Of a stretch of 64,000 bases of DNA, positions 21,123 to 31,008 are shown in pieces. Made by a program: the position numbers and the translations under genes. The notes under the pieces are model-generated. The model saw only the letters and a program-made list of their open reading frames with translations, had not been told where the DNA came from and did no database searches. The stretch is from Serripes groenlandicus (Eukaryota > Mollusca > Bivalvia > Cardiida > Cardiidae): NCBI GenBank assembly GCA_031761405.1, contig JASEVX010000003.1, forward strand, positions 65,214,927-65,278,926. Reading direction: 5' to 3'. Within the stretch, counting starts at the first letter, position 1; every line of letters begins with the position of its first letter.

Positions 21123-21335
21123 TAACTCTTTCAGCGCCGAATTGTTTAAAGTAGACTCTTCCGTGTTCAAAATCTGGCGTCTCCATTTATCATGTAATAA
21201 ACGTTTAGACTATTTTGATAACTTAAAGGCAAACAGTGCTGCTTTTAGGCGAGACAGTTCCTTATGAGCTGACTAACCTGAATCAGTATTGTTTGTAAAA
21301 ATTCCTCAATATTGCCTATGGCGCTGAAAGAGTTA
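21123..21335. mobile_element. M3 MITE-like element
   Basis: The ends are AACTCTTTCAGCGCCGAATT and GGCGCTGAAAGAGTT; the interior has TAGACTCTTCCGTG, GCAAACAGTGCTG and GAGACAG. About 213 bp, non-coding. Confidence 0.85.
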
Positions 21336-21368
21336 AAACAAATTATTGTCAAAAATGTAACATTTGTT

Positions 21369-21570
21369 TAACCCTTTCACTCCCGTTGTTTACAAAATCA
21401 ACTTATCCATGTTGTAAAAAGGGACACTCCATTTTTCGTTCAACAGGAAATTTGGTAATATTTAATAACTAAGTTGCAAACACTAAAGATTTCAGCTCGT
21501 TATGAGCTGTCTCACCCGAATCGGCATTGTTTGCAAACGCCTTTAAATGCCATTGGCATCGAAAGGTTTA
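21369..21570. mobile_element. M3 MITE-like element, diverged
   Basis: Same internal order as the neighbouring copy (GGAAATTTGGTAATATTTAA, GCAAACACTAAAG, TCGTTATGAGCTGTCTC, GCATTGTTTGCAAACG), with ends drifted to AACCCTTTCACTCCC and GGCATCGAAAGGTTT. Confidence 0.75.
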
Positions 21571-21626
21571 ATCCAACAATCAATATAATATAGACTGGTC
21601 AATGAATTTTACCTTTTTCCAATTGC

Positions 21627-21797
21627 AGAAGCATTTTGACGCATTTGCAGCAGTCGAATTTTGAGATTAATATGGCAAGGCTGAAAATTGTATCAATTTC
21701 TCCTTTTACCAAAACGTTTTCAACTCTTTTCAGTAATGAAACTTTCAGTCATAGAGATTGCCGATATTTCTGACTTGTAGTTTGTGGGAAAGGATTA
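21627..21797. mobile_element. M1 MITE-like element, partial
   Basis: GACGCATTTGCAGCAGTCG, ATCAATTTCTCCTTTTACC, AACGTTTTCAACTC and an end GTGGGAAAGGATTA identify it as a degraded M1 copy. Confidence 0.6.
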
Positions 21798-22163
21798 AGA
21801 TAATCGAACAAAAAGTGTCCCGGTGCGTAAAGCCTATGTTATTTTCTTATTGGCAACAAAACCTTTTGAATATAGTTTTGTTTCACACGTAATGTCGGCG
21901 CCCGTGAAACAGTTATTATTTACATAAATTGACCCGTTTCCTTTCAACAGTGTCAGGGCATTGAAAAATCCGTTTTTTTTTCTGAATATTTGCGACCAGT
22001 ACAGACCCAGAGCAGCCTGCGCATACATACAATTCGTTATTATCCGACATTATGTTTCTGTAAGTATTGACGAAGCAACACTTGGAGAACAATTATATAG
22101 CGAGTATGACAGTCATTATGCTAAAGAGTTTACAAATGCTTAAACAATCTGGTCGCAATTGTC

Positions 22164-22377
22164 TTAACTATTTCACTGCCGAAATTCACATAGTCGACTG
22201 TTCGATGTTGAAAATTGGGCCACTTCATTTTTCGTCCAACAGGAAATATGGTAAAAAATAATGTTTAAGTGGCAAACAATGCAGATGTCATGAGAGGTAG
22301 CTCGCTACGAGCTGTCTCACGTGTGTATGCACTGTTTGCAAAAGCCTTTAATTGCCTTTGAACGCGAAAGAGTTTAA
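22164..22377. mobile_element. M3 MITE-like element, diverged
   Basis: TTTCACTGCCGAAATTCAC at one end and AACGCGAAAGAGTTTAA at the other, with GCTCGCTACGAGCTGTCTCA in the centre. Confidence 0.75.
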
Positions 22378-22379
22378 CA

Positions 22380-22945
22380 ATATGGTCTCAATTGTCTTAC
22401 GTTATGATAAGCTTCAAATGTCGGTGTCAGTGTCCTGTAGTCCATAGTTAGAAGTCGGCTGAAGATAAGTTACGGAAATAGATTAATCGATCGATTGATC
22501 GACTATTTTTTTGTTATAGATTTTATCGATTGTCGCTATAAAAGAACTGAAAACGTCCTCTTAACTGTATTCATGGCTAAAAGTGTACTAGGTTTCTCTT
22601 TACTTTTTCAAGAAAACTAGGGTAGCCATAGATGAATCAAGCGTTTTAGAGAAAACCTTTTGCGTGATCAAATGCCAGCAATATACAGACTTCTCCTTGT
22701 ATACTCTTGTCACAAATGACCTTTAGCTGGTCGCATGTCTCATTTATTTATGTGTATTTGTCATATTTCTTTTACGTCATTTAACAGTTGATGGTAACCA
22801 TTGCTAGAGGAACAAGCTTTTTTTAAAATTGCATGCGAAAATCTCCAAACCCCCTTATGTTGTAGTGCGTAAATCAGCGGAAATATATTTTCTGTAGGAA
22901 GTAGGCGATTTCAGGTCCACCTTAATAGCCAACCATGCAGCCTCT
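22380..22945. other. Intronic stretch without recognisable gene
   Basis: Contains a small AATCGATCGATTGATCGA palindromic patch near 22480 and no coding or transposon signature that I recognise. Confidence 0.35.
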
Positions 22946-22949
22946 TTAA

Positions 22950-23067
22950 ATATGTCTTATTATTATTATCAATATTTTAATTATTATCATTTTTATTATT
23001 ATATTATCGGTTTTGTTATTTCATTATTATCATAGTTTTAGAATTATTATTATTATTATTTTATTAG
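22950..23067. repeat. TTA/ATT-rich microsatellite
   Basis: Impure runs of ATT and TTA triplets with ATC interruptions over about 115 bp. Confidence 0.85.
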
Positions 23068-23122
23068 TAGTACACTATAACGATTAACTGTATAAACTGT
23101 CGAAAATGAATTTTAAAAATAC

Positions 23123-23380
23123 CTTCTGCTACGCATATTCTCCTCATTATGGTAACACTGCTTACTCCAATTACTTCGGCCGTCATGTCCATTTGGACGT
23201 CAGAACAGTTGTGATATAAACAGGACTCCGTGTTCGTATCGTACTTGACAGCACGACATCCGACCATGTCTAGACACCGGGTCATACAATACGAGAAATC
23301 GACTCCCCCGACATCCTCAGCGATTGTCGGACACATCAACGATCCGCTCGTGAGTATTTCTATGTTATAGTGTAAACACT
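23123..23380 (-). CDS. Type B cysteine-module exon B2 (intact, longest module)
   Basis: The exon is 258 bp (86 codons), with acceptor ACTTTCAG and donor GAAG|GTATTT, phase 1 at both ends. Cysteines lie at residues 2, 17, 32, 36, 42, 54, 59 and 83, with the motifs CMTRCLDMVGC, CLYHNC and MRRIC. The extra length lies between Cys59 and Cys83. The open frame extends upstream across the intron, but the splice acceptor and the module boundary define the start. An M3-family MITE begins about 100 bp upstream of the exon. Confidence 0.8.
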
Positions 23381-23478
23381 CTGAAAGTATACAGTAAAAG
23401 AATAACAGCAAGAGGTATTTCTTTAGCATGAGCTTTGTGCAAAGATATGTATTATTATAATGTAGATGCACGTCATTC

Positions 23479-23692
23479 TTTAACACTTTCAGCGCCGAAT
23501 TGTTTAAAGTAGACTCTTCCATGTTCAAAATCGGGCGTCTCCATTTCTCATGTGTTAACAGTTTGGACTATTTTGATAACTAAAAGGCAAACAATGCTGA
23601 TTTCAGGTGAGACAGCTCGTTACGAGCTGACTCACCTGAATCAGTATTGTTTGCAAAAAAACCTCACTATTGCCTTTGGCGCTGAAAGTTAA
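23479..23692. mobile_element. M3 MITE-like element (reference-quality copy)
   Basis: The ends are ACTTTCAGCGCCGAATTG and TTTGGCGCTGAAAGT. The centre GACAGCTCGTTACGAGCTG is a near-perfect palindrome flanked by TCAGGTGA and TCACCTGA. Lies about 100 bp upstream of exon B2. Confidence 0.87.
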
Positions 23693-23823
23693 ACTGGGTA
23701 GTTTTAATATTTGTATGATATGGGAATTAGATCCGAGCGACAGTTTGCGCGCGAATCCAAATCGATTGTGTTAGCACGAGTTTGTATAAACGATTAAGTA
23801 CCAGAAAGGATATATGGCAGATT

Positions 23824-23975
23824 ACTTTGCATAAGCCCTGGGTAACCAAACCAGTACTAGGTTAGGGAATATGCCTTGACCAAGGGCACTCCATCATGAC
23901 CGCCGAGTCTGGCGATCGAACGCGGGACGCCCGGGTTCAAATCCCCCGATGCTTACCACTCGGCAACGGCGGATT
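23824..23975 (-). mobile_element. SINE-C (tRNA-Ser/Leu-like head), minus copy
   Basis: On the minus strand the head reads GTTGCCGAGTGGTAAGC (A box), then GCGTTCGATCGCC (B box), followed by TCATGATGGAGTGCCC and CTAACCTAGTACTGG. Probably 3'-truncated. It faces another SINE-C 40 bp to the right. Confidence 0.7.
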
Positions 23976-24015
23976 GCTCAACACCGGGAAATGGGTAATC
24001 CCTGAATAACTAGCA

Positions 24016-24160
24016 TGAAGGCTGTGGCAGTCATGATGGAGTGCCGTCTGTCAAGGCACATTTCCTAGCATAATACTTGCTTATCTGCCCAGGGATCATG
24101 ACTAAGTGAACTATTACCGCGATATAACTAAAATAATGTTGAAAACTGCGTAAGACTACA
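24016..24160 (+). mobile_element. SINE-C, plus copy lacking the tRNA head
   Basis: Reads GTCATGATGGAGTGCCGTC, TCAAGGCACATTTCCTAGC, CCAGGGATCATGACTAAGTG, then GCGATATAACTAAAATAATG and TTGAAAACTGCG, the 3' core shared with other SINEs here. With the preceding element it forms an inverted pair next to exon A3. Confidence 0.7.
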
Positions 24161-24204
24161 ACAAATACAATATAACTAGCCAGTAAAGATATTTTCGAAC
24201 TCAC

Positions 24205-24438
24205 CATCGTTGCATGTCCTCCTAAAAGCAGTACTTCCGAAACTGTATTGTAGCGTTGAGCATTCGTACAACGAGCACTCGTTGTCTGGAGGGTTGAAGA
24301 CGGCCAGGTGGCATTCGTCCGTAGCGGTACAAAGTTCGGTACAGTCCACCGACGAGTATAATGTTTCCGTGGCCAGAGGGTTGCAGTCCGTACTGGCCTC
24401 ACAGTTGATGCACGTCTGTGTATGATTATCGTCACATT
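24205..24438 (-). CDS. Type A cysteine-module exon A3 (intact)
   Basis: The exon is 234 bp (78 codons), with acceptor TGTTTCAG and donor GATG|GTGAGT, phase 1 at both ends. Cysteines fall at residues 2, 10, 13, 19, 33, 37, 43, 55, 60 and 76, with the motifs QTCINC, DCTELC, CSLYEC and FRRTC. A longer open frame covers the same DNA in another register, but the cysteine-spaced frame is the one flanked by consensus splice sites and matches its paralogues. Function beyond an extracellular PAN/apple-like binding module cannot be inferred. Confidence 0.8.
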
Positions 24439-24466
24439 CTGAAACACATGGTAAGGTGCGTCACGA

Positions 24467-24640
24467 AAAATGATTGATTGATTTATTGTTTGGTGTTTAA
24501 CGCCGCTTTCAACAGTGTTTCAGTTATATCACGGCGTGTTCCTGGGTAAGTTACCAGTACTACTGATCTATTTATCCTGACACCAGCAAGTCAGTCGTAA
24601 TGCTAACCCCGCAACACTGAGCACAAAGGAGGGCATATGG
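24467..24640 (-). mobile_element. SINE-B, 3' part
   Basis: Plus-strand order: TGATTGATTGATTTATTG, GTGTTTAACGCCGCTTTC, CAGTTATATCACGGCGTG, TAAGTTACCAGTACTACTG, TGACACCAGCAAGTCAGTCG. Matches the 8964 and 58530 copies. Confidence 0.75.
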
Positions 24641-24959
24641 GAAATATCAAGAGCTCTAGATAAGATGAGTATTTCAAATTCCAAAACCCTTTATTTGATA
24701 CTCAAACCCTGCGTTGTGTGTACTCAAAAGAGTCGTATCAGTGAGTACCCACAGCACATGGTTTTTTTTTAAGTCATAAGAGAAACATAAGTGGGAAAAT
24801 ACCAATTAATATCCTCTTTATCTAGTCCTTTGAATATAACTTGGAATATGTATGCAGCAGACTATTTTCTGGTTTTTTTGTGAAATATTATTAAAAAGGC
24901 TGAATGTCGAAAACCGAGGTTAAATACAAACAGTTGGAATGAGCGTTATAGGGTAAAAG

Positions 24960-25090
24960 GTTAGCAATCAAATGCCTTCTTTATTTAAGTGTAAATCAAC
25001 AAATTTCAAACTTACATTGTCAAACTTTCTTCATTTTTTTACAGGTAGAAAACCCTATATCATTGCAAAGAGTAACCTCTCAAAGCACTG
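24960..25090. repeat. Dispersed repeat R1, partial
   Basis: Matches the left part of 12480-12925 (TTTAAGTGTAAATCAAC, CCCTATATCATTGCAAAGAG, AACCTCT). No gene seen in the surrounding 24640-25420. Confidence 0.55.
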
Positions 25091-25419
25091 CAAGAACTGG
25101 TGGTGTTTGTATTCGTAAGTTAATGTCAAACAGTGGATTTATTGTTTTGTTACAACCGTCCCACCAGTACTTTCAGTGCTTTGATCACATCACCGTTTGG
25201 CGTTTAAATTACTTCGCTAAGAACTATTCCACGTAGATGCCCTCTGTCAAAGACAAGCTTGGCCAAAACTGGTTTCCTACATACTCTTTTTAAAGTATCA
25301 GACAATATCAAATAACAAATATGATAAAATCAAACAGTTTAAGTGTATCCTATATATATTTACAACTCATTGTCACATATGCTATGCAATTATTATGACT
25401 TCTTATTAAGCAGCCAGCT

Positions 25420-25480
25420 GTGTTCAGCAGCTATTTTGACTCTCCCCTGGGTGGCTGCTTAAGACACGTTTTACTATATT
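25420..25480. mobile_element. Tigger-type terminal-repeat fragment or MITE
   Basis: GGTGGCTGCTTAAGACACG followed by TTTTACTATA resembles the Tigger terminal repeat at 5966-5981, and an inverted AAGCAGCCAGCTGTG lies about 25 bp away. Probably a minimal non-autonomous Tigger derivative. Confidence 0.5.
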
Positions 25481-25500
25481 TGACTTCATACTAAATAAAC

Positions 25501-25730
25501 TTAAACCCTTTTCCACATTTAAACAATCTGCAGCACACGAATTTGAAAGCATTTTATCAAACATACGGAAAATCTCTATATACGAAGGATTTATTATAGA
25601 AAATAGTTGAAAAACATAGTGACAAAAAGAGAAATTCTTAATTATGAGCAATTTCTCTTTTTGCCACAAGGTTTTCGAAAGTCGACGTCTGCAACAGAGA
25701 CGTCAGAAAGTTTATGTGGGAAAGAGTTAA
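25501..25730. mobile_element. M1 MITE-like element
   Basis: TTAAACCCTTTTCCACAT to ATGTGGGAAAGAGTTAA, with CTGCAGCACACGAATTTG and the hairpin arms GAGAAATTCTTAATTATGAG / CAATTTCTCTTTTTGCC. Confidence 0.8.
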
Positions 25731-25984
25731 GCATATCAAACACATCTGCAGCAGATAACTTTGAAAACATAGTGGCAAAACTATTCTCACGAAACGCCCG
25801 AGATTGCCCCGTTATAAGGTCAAAGCATACCAAATACATCCGCGGGCCAGGCTGATTAAGTAGCCAAGTAGTCCCTAAAACATGCTTTTGTCTAGAAATG
25901 ATTGTATACCTTCACTAGATTAATACGAAGTTAATGTTGTATTGGTTAATCTTCAAGTGGCTGCTAGAGATCCGAGATCGTAGT

Positions 25985-26175
25985 TTAAGCCACGCCCATC
26001 GCCATGCATCACAATCAAACCAAAGATTAATCGTTAAAACTACTCCGTTCTCATGCATCACATGGCTTTTGTTTGTGATGCAGAAAACACGTTCGGCAAT
26101 CAAGTATACTGTAAAGAACATGTCAACTTATTTGATTGGCTAAAATACCGTATCTTATTTGCATATCGGATCTAT
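25985..26175. repeat. Dispersed repeat R2 downstream of exon B1
   Basis: Matches 17620-17800 over ATTAATCGTTAAAACTAC, TCTCATGCATCACATGGC, ACGTTCGGCAATCAAG and TTTGCATATCGGATCTATG. An inverted CGATGGGCGTGGCTT-type segment lies just left. Confidence 0.7.
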
Positions 26176-26237
26176 GTATACAAGTTAGTTGCGTAACAGA
26201 GGTGACTGCGTACACAAGGGTGTGACCCAATACTTAC

Positions 26238-26468
26238 GTGTTAAGCAATGTCTCCAGAACAGCGTTGTATCCGTTGCTGTTATACGATTAGTACAATTGT
26301 GATAGTTGCATGTATTATTGAGTTCTTCAAACGTGACGGCCATGCAATCGGCCATATCCAAACACTGGTTTAAACAAATCGACGGACTTGTACCAGAGGT
26401 TTCCGTGTTGAAAGGTTCACAATCGACCGTCGTGTCATTTAGTGTAAATATTTCATAGTCACTGCACT
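26238..26468 (-). CDS. Type B cysteine-module exon B1 (intact)
   Basis: The exon is 231 bp (77 codons), with acceptor ATTTCCAG and donor ACAC|GTAAGT, phase 1 at both ends. Eight cysteines lie at residues 2, 17, 32, 36, 42, 54, 59 and 75. Diagnostic motifs are CLNQCLDMADC (32-42), CNYHNC (54-59) and WRHC. Compared with type A it lacks the TCxNC pair near residues 10-13 but keeps the rest of the scaffold, so A and B are likely ancient duplicates of one PAN/apple-like unit. It sits between A2 and A3. A dispersed repeat lies about 60 bp downstream of the donor. Confidence 0.82.
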
Positions 26469-26556
26469 CTGGAAATAAATTCGTATATATCATTCCTTGT
26501 AACCTGGAAACACTTAAATACGTATAAGTGGTCCCAGTTGGAACGAAAGAAAAATG

Positions 26557-26788
26557 TAAACCCATTCCCACATTATTTATTTTTGTTGCAGCAGACGACT
26601 TTGAATAGATATTGACAAAAACATGAAAAATCACCACGAATGGGAGTTTAATAATTAAATAGAGTTGAAAACATTGTGGCAAAAGGAGATATTGCTCGTT
26701 TTGAGCAATTTCTTCTTTTGTCACAATGTTTTCAAAAGTCGTCTGCAGCGGATGCGTCAGAATACGTCTACAAGTGGGAAAGGGTTAA
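26557..26788. mobile_element. M1 MITE-like element
   Basis: AACCCATTCCCACAT to GTGGGAAAGGGTTAA, with TTGCAGCAGACGACTTTG, hairpin AGATATTGCTCGTTTTGAGC / AATTTCTTCTTTTGTCAC and GTCGTCTGCAGCGGATGCG. Confidence 0.82.
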
Positions 26789-26903
26789 TCATTGTGCAAA
26801 CGACTTTTGAAATCATTGTTAGAAAAGGGAACAACGATTAAAGTCATCATATCTATCTTCATGATAAAGGGAGGTATGTATAAAAAATATTCTTCAAATT
26901 TGG

Positions 26904-27099
26904 TTAACCCGTTACGGGCAGACGACTTGTGAACCTAATGTGGGGAAAGGAAAAATTACTCCTTATGAGAAATTTCTCCTTTTGCCACAATGTTTTCAAT
27001 TTAACAGAGTCATTACACTTTAATTAATTGAAAGCTTTCATAGTTTTGCCCATATGTGTTTAATGTTGTCTTGATTTGCTGTATTTAGGAAATGGTTAA
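26904..27099. mobile_element. M1 MITE-like element, diverged
   Basis: TTAACCCGTTACGGGCAGAC to TTTAGGAAATGGTTAA, with hairpin AAATTACTCCTTATGAG / AAATTTCTCCTTTTGCC. Confidence 0.72.
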
Positions 27100-27228
27100 T
27101 AATTATGTTTGCTTGTGTAGATAATCCTATAATCATGTTCATTAGAACAGTAAACTAACTTGACTCGCTAATGACAAAGGTGATATAAATACTGAAATAG
27201 TATAGTAAAATCGAAATATATTGGCAGC

Positions 27229-27925
27229 ATAAAACAAGAAATATCTTTAAAACAGATAAACGGCGATCAATATGAGAAAACACTAAGAAATGGAATATGC
27301 GCATATTATTTGATATTTTGTCTTACTTATTAGAATGACAGAAAACAATAACGTTAAATATGTAATATTTGGTTTATAAATATAAACTTTGGTTTTGATA
27401 TGAATGAGAGAGAAGAAGAAGAAAAGCTTGCCTCTGCAGGGAAGCGAACCACAGACCTTTCACTTGACAATCCAAGTCAACATCCATTACACTAGCGCGA
27501 CATGACGTTGTTCCGTTCAAGGCCGAGAATAAATCACATTGAGATGGAGATTACGCGAGGTTCCCAAGAGGTGTATTATGTTACACAGTATAAGTTTCAA
27601 TTGACGATAAATAACTGAAGACTTATCATGTTTCAAAAATGATTAATATTTGCTCTTAACTATTATATTTCATACGTTTTCACTGAAATTTATTTCTTAA
27701 GGAAAACAATTAAAGGTTAGTATGCAGAACATTTCATTTTAAAACTTCACTTTATTAGTGCCTCTCGTGGGATCGCCAACTTAACTATGAACCAATCAAA
27801 AAGTTTCAAATCCTTTATTCCTTCGACATTATTCATTAAATACAACATTTGATTGGTCTACAATCTAGATCATTTGTTTAACATCTAGGTCAAAACCCAC
27901 GTTAATCAGCTATCGCCGAAAAAAC
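27229..27925. repeat. Dispersed duplication (family R3), long copy
   Basis: Both ends match 32056-32642: AACAAGAAATATCTTTAAAA and ATATGCGCATATTATTTGA on the left; TTTCATACGTTTTCACTG, TATGCAGAACATT and CAATCAAA...TACAACATTTGATTGG on the right. The middle (about 27340-27540) holds a tRNA-like block absent from the other copy. Confidence 0.82.
27425..27510 (-). pseudogene. tRNA-like block (tRNA pseudogene or SINE head)
   Basis: On the minus strand TAGTGTAATGG is an exact A-box match and GGTTCGCTTCC is one base from a B box. A five-pair anticodon-type stem, TTGAC/GTCAA, encloses the seven-base loop TTGGATT. The acceptor stem does not pair, so it is not a functional tRNA. It sits inside repeat R3, next to an AGAAGAAG purine tract. 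Confidence 0.5.
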
Positions 27926-28188
27926 AATTTACGCATGACGCCTTACGTAGTGACGTGGATTAGGAACGCAAAGTAAACGTAAACGTAAACGTATAAATAA
28001 GATGGCCGGGCCAGGCTAAATGAGCTATGTTTGTTAACAGTAAAGACTCAATTGAACCTGGGCATTTACTACCAGAGCCGGCAGTGTCCGTCTACGTTTG
28101 GAAAAGCGATATTCAGTGAAGTCCCATTAAAGTATTGTCTGTTTACGTGAAGCCAAACTAAACGAACCTCGTCCAACGAGTGTTGGTC

Positions 28189-28418
28189 TTAACGCTTTCC
28201 CTCATACGATAATTCTGCAGCAGACGACTTTGAACATATTTTGTCAAAAAAATGGAAAATCTCTATAATTGAATGGATAACCTATGACTAAAAGTGGAAA
28301 ACATTGTGGCAAAAGGAGAAAATGCTCTTTTTGAGCAATTTCTTCTTTTTTCACTATGTTTTCAAATAGCCGTCTGCTGCAGAGGCGTCAGAAAGCGTTT
28401 ATATGAGGGAAAGGGTTA
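28189..28418. mobile_element. M1 MITE-like element
   Basis: TTAACGCTTTCCCTCATACG to TATGAGGGAAAGGGTTAA, with TTCTGCAGCAGACGAC, hairpin AATGCTCTTTTTGAGC and CCGTCTGCTGCAGAGGCG. Confidence 0.85.
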
Positions 28419-28773
28419 AATGTGCTGAACTCCAGATTATAGTTAGTATAGTCAAAGTTTTAAAACTGTTCAAAAGTTGTCTGAAATATTAGAATCATAA
28501 TTCTGTGATTAAAAAAAGATAAGAGTAATAGTTTCACTTTCCAGTACAATAAACATCTACATATTGATCCTTTATGCTTCGTTTGTACTGGGTAGACATA
28601 CCCAGTCAGGCAAATTTTGTACATTTTCTTGACTTTCAATCGACTGTTCTTCAACATTTACTGCCAACAATAGTTTTAAACTATTTATTACTTACATTTT
28701 TGTCATAATTAGCAATATTTGCCGTAATTTTAACATCTCCAAATTTTGATCTCCATCTGGAGTTTAGCACCTT

Positions 28774-29028
28774 TTAAACCCTTTACCTCATATAGAGTGA
28801 GTAAACGCTTTCTGACGCCTCTGCAGCAGACGGCTTTTTGAAAACATAGTGACAAAAGAAGAAATTTCACAAAACGTGCAATTTCTTCTTTTGCCACAAT
28901 GTTTTCCAATTTTTGTCATTTCACTTTTTGTCATAGGTTATCCATTCAATTAAGGAGATTTTCTATTTTTTTGACAAAATACGTTCGAAGTCGTCTGCCG
29001 CAGAATTGCCGTATGAGGAAAAGGGTTA
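28774..29028. mobile_element. M1 MITE-like element, opposite orientation
   Basis: AAACCCTTTACCTCAT to GAGGAAAAGGGTTAAA, with CGCTTTCTGACGCCTCTGC, CAATTTCTTCTTTTGCCAC and AAGTCGTCTGCCGCAG. It is inverted relative to the 28189 copy. Confidence 0.83.
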
Positions 29029-29029
29029 A

Positions 29030-29990
29030 ATGCATCCAAACAGTCTCACCAGAGCATTCTCTGTATTTTAATCCGGGTGCATTTAATGAAAAACAACTAA
29101 AACTCTAGCCTCCATTGTTTTACGCCAATATAATGAATGTTACATGATCCCGTTACAGTAAGTCATTAAGACAACAAATCTATATTAACACGGATCCAAT
29201 ATATACGCATTATAGTGTTTACCCAAATAGGCAATATGTATCCGTGTTAACTGGCGTTAAGATCTATATTAGAGTATTATGCTATACCCTGATGGAACCA
29301 GTAACTGCAATCGGAACTATTCGGTAATAAGCGTTTCGATTAAAAAAATAGTCCCCATATGGACGTCAGATGATATCCAAAACATCCAGCATGAATTATA
29401 TTCATACGAGTAGATCCGAACTTGATTAACGTCACTCTCTTTGCGAAAGTAGTTCTTTTAAAAACCGGCGGTCCTTTTTCGTAAATAGGCGAGCGAGTCC
29501 CGATTGTAGTAATTTGTGTTGGTAAAAAGGTACTAAATTCACTTTGTGATAAAGAGTCCTTAATTATCCAGATTTACAGCTTACCAATAATGATAACATC
29601 TTAATTGCAGTGCAGTTCTATATGTATATACATGCTTATTTTCAAAGTTTTAAGACTTTAAATTTAAAAAACGACATTGGTTGCTAAGTTAATTTTGTGT
29701 AAAACGAAAGACGGCGATCGCAATGATCTTAGTAAATCATGTATTTAAGACGGCCTTGTGGGAATTCAAATTATTCAATCTTTGATTAATAGTCCGCTTT
29801 ATTACTCAGCAAACAGGAGTCGGTTTAAGTTCCAAATTTATATAACTCTGAATTTGCTGAATATTCTAAATTTCGAAGTAACACACTTTCTGATAGGCTG
29901 AAACATATAGATTAGCCAATCAGAATTTGTGTTAGTCTGTGAGTTGTTTAAAATTATAATAAGAACGATACTTAGAATGATTCGTGAATA
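29030..29990. other. Intronic stretch without recognisable gene
   Basis: A weak inverted pair (TATTAACACGGATCC near 29190 versus GTATCCGTGTTAACTGG near 29240) is the only structure seen. No exon signals with the module pattern. Confidence 0.4.
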
Positions 29991-30011
29991 CTGGTTCTAA
30001 TTCTAACATAC

Positions 30012-30251
30012 CTGTATAACAAGCTTTTCTAAAAGACGCCATCTTGACGTTCATTTTCACTTGGGCACAGTTATAGAGGGCACAAGTATTGTCGGACACA
30101 TTATAGTAGCTGGTTCCGCAGTCTGTTTGGCCATCACATAGTTCTCCGCACTCCTTACTGGGAAACAGCTGGGTCGTATTTCCATAGGGCGCAGGACATG
30201 CCGCGGCTGGTCCGCAGTTTATACATCGTTGTAATGTCTCGTTGGAACATT
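30012..30251 (-). CDS. Type A cysteine-module exon A2 (intact)
   Basis: The exon is 240 bp (80 codons), with acceptor TTTCTACAG and donor ACAG|GTATGT, phase 1 at both ends. All ten type A cysteines are present, at residues 2, 10, 13, 19, 35, 39, 45, 57, 62 and 78, with the motifs RCINC, ECGELC, CALYNC and FRKAC. Several NxS/T sequons (for example near residues 4, 25, 51 and 55) fit an extracellular glycoprotein. The core C35-xxx-C39...C45...C57 spacing is PAN/apple-like. A MITE starts only about 20 bp upstream of the acceptor, so the branch-point region probably lies within or beside it. Confidence 0.8.
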
Positions 30252-30271
30252 CTGTAGATATTTCAATCAAA

Positions 30272-30548
30272 TTAACCCCTTCACACATACAGACGCTTTC
30301 TGACGCCTCTGCAGCAAACGACTATAATTTGCAATTTCTCCATTTGCCACAATGTGTCCAACGCTATTTAATATTTATATTTTCATTTGAAGAGATTTTC
30401 CATAGTTTTGCTTACACATTTTCAATATCGTCTGCTGCAGATTTGTTGTTGACATGTTGAAATTTCTCCATCTGTTTTATTGTTTGCAAATACGTTGAAA
30501 TGCGTCTGCAATGCGTCTACAATGCGTCTGCAAATGGGAAAGGGTTAA
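30272..30548. mobile_element. M1 MITE-like element abutting the exon A2 acceptor
   Basis: TTAACCCCTTCACACATACA to ATGGGAAAGGGTTAAA, with GACGCCTCTGCAGCAAACG and ATCGTCTGCTGCAGAT. Its left end is about 20 bp from the A2 splice acceptor. The right part has a small ATGCGTCTGCA triplication. Confidence 0.8.
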
Positions 30549-30622
30549 ATTGCTGCGTTAAACAGTATACTTATTACAGTGCTTGTTTATTCCAGTTTGG
30601 GCAAAGAAGAAATCGTGGCATC

Positions 30623-30642
30623 CCCCCCCCCCCCCCCCCCCC
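30623..30642. repeat. Poly-C/G homopolymer, about 20 bp
   Basis: An uninterrupted run of C on the plus strand; the exact length is likely uncertain in the assembly. Confidence 0.9.
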
Positions 30643-30684
30643 AATTTCAATCATGATTTTAACATTATCCTATGACTAGCATAT

Positions 30685-30930
30685 ATGACCCGTTCCACGA
30701 GAAAACCAACATTACGGACTCTGCGTAATGTATGGACCCAGATCAGCCTGCACAGTCCACGCAGGCTAATCCGGACTGACACATTCCGTCTCAGGGGGAT
30801 AGAGTAATGATTTCTGAAGCACAACATCCACAGGGAGCGAAAAATGTCTGTCCTGGTTAGCCTGCGCGGCATGCTAAGGCTGATCCGGGGTCGAGACCAT
30901 GAATGTTGGTTTTCTCGTGGAACGGCGCAT
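30685..30930. mobile_element. M2 MITE-like element
   Basis: ATGACCCGTTCCACGAGAAA at one end and TTTCTCGTGGAACGG at the other, with ATCAGCCTGCACAGTCC, ACACATTCCGTCTCAGG and GAGTAATGATTTCTGAA inside. Confidence 0.85.
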
Positions 30931-31008
30931 ATCGATTTCAGGTGAGACAAGTAGTCCAAAAACAAGTCCGACGTCGACGTGGGATAACAATTAAAGCAGC
31001 CGCATGGA

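Noticed and set aside
24031..24447. 138-residue minus-strand protein
   Set aside because: It is a different register over exon A3; the spliced cysteine-module frame has consensus splice sites and paralogues.
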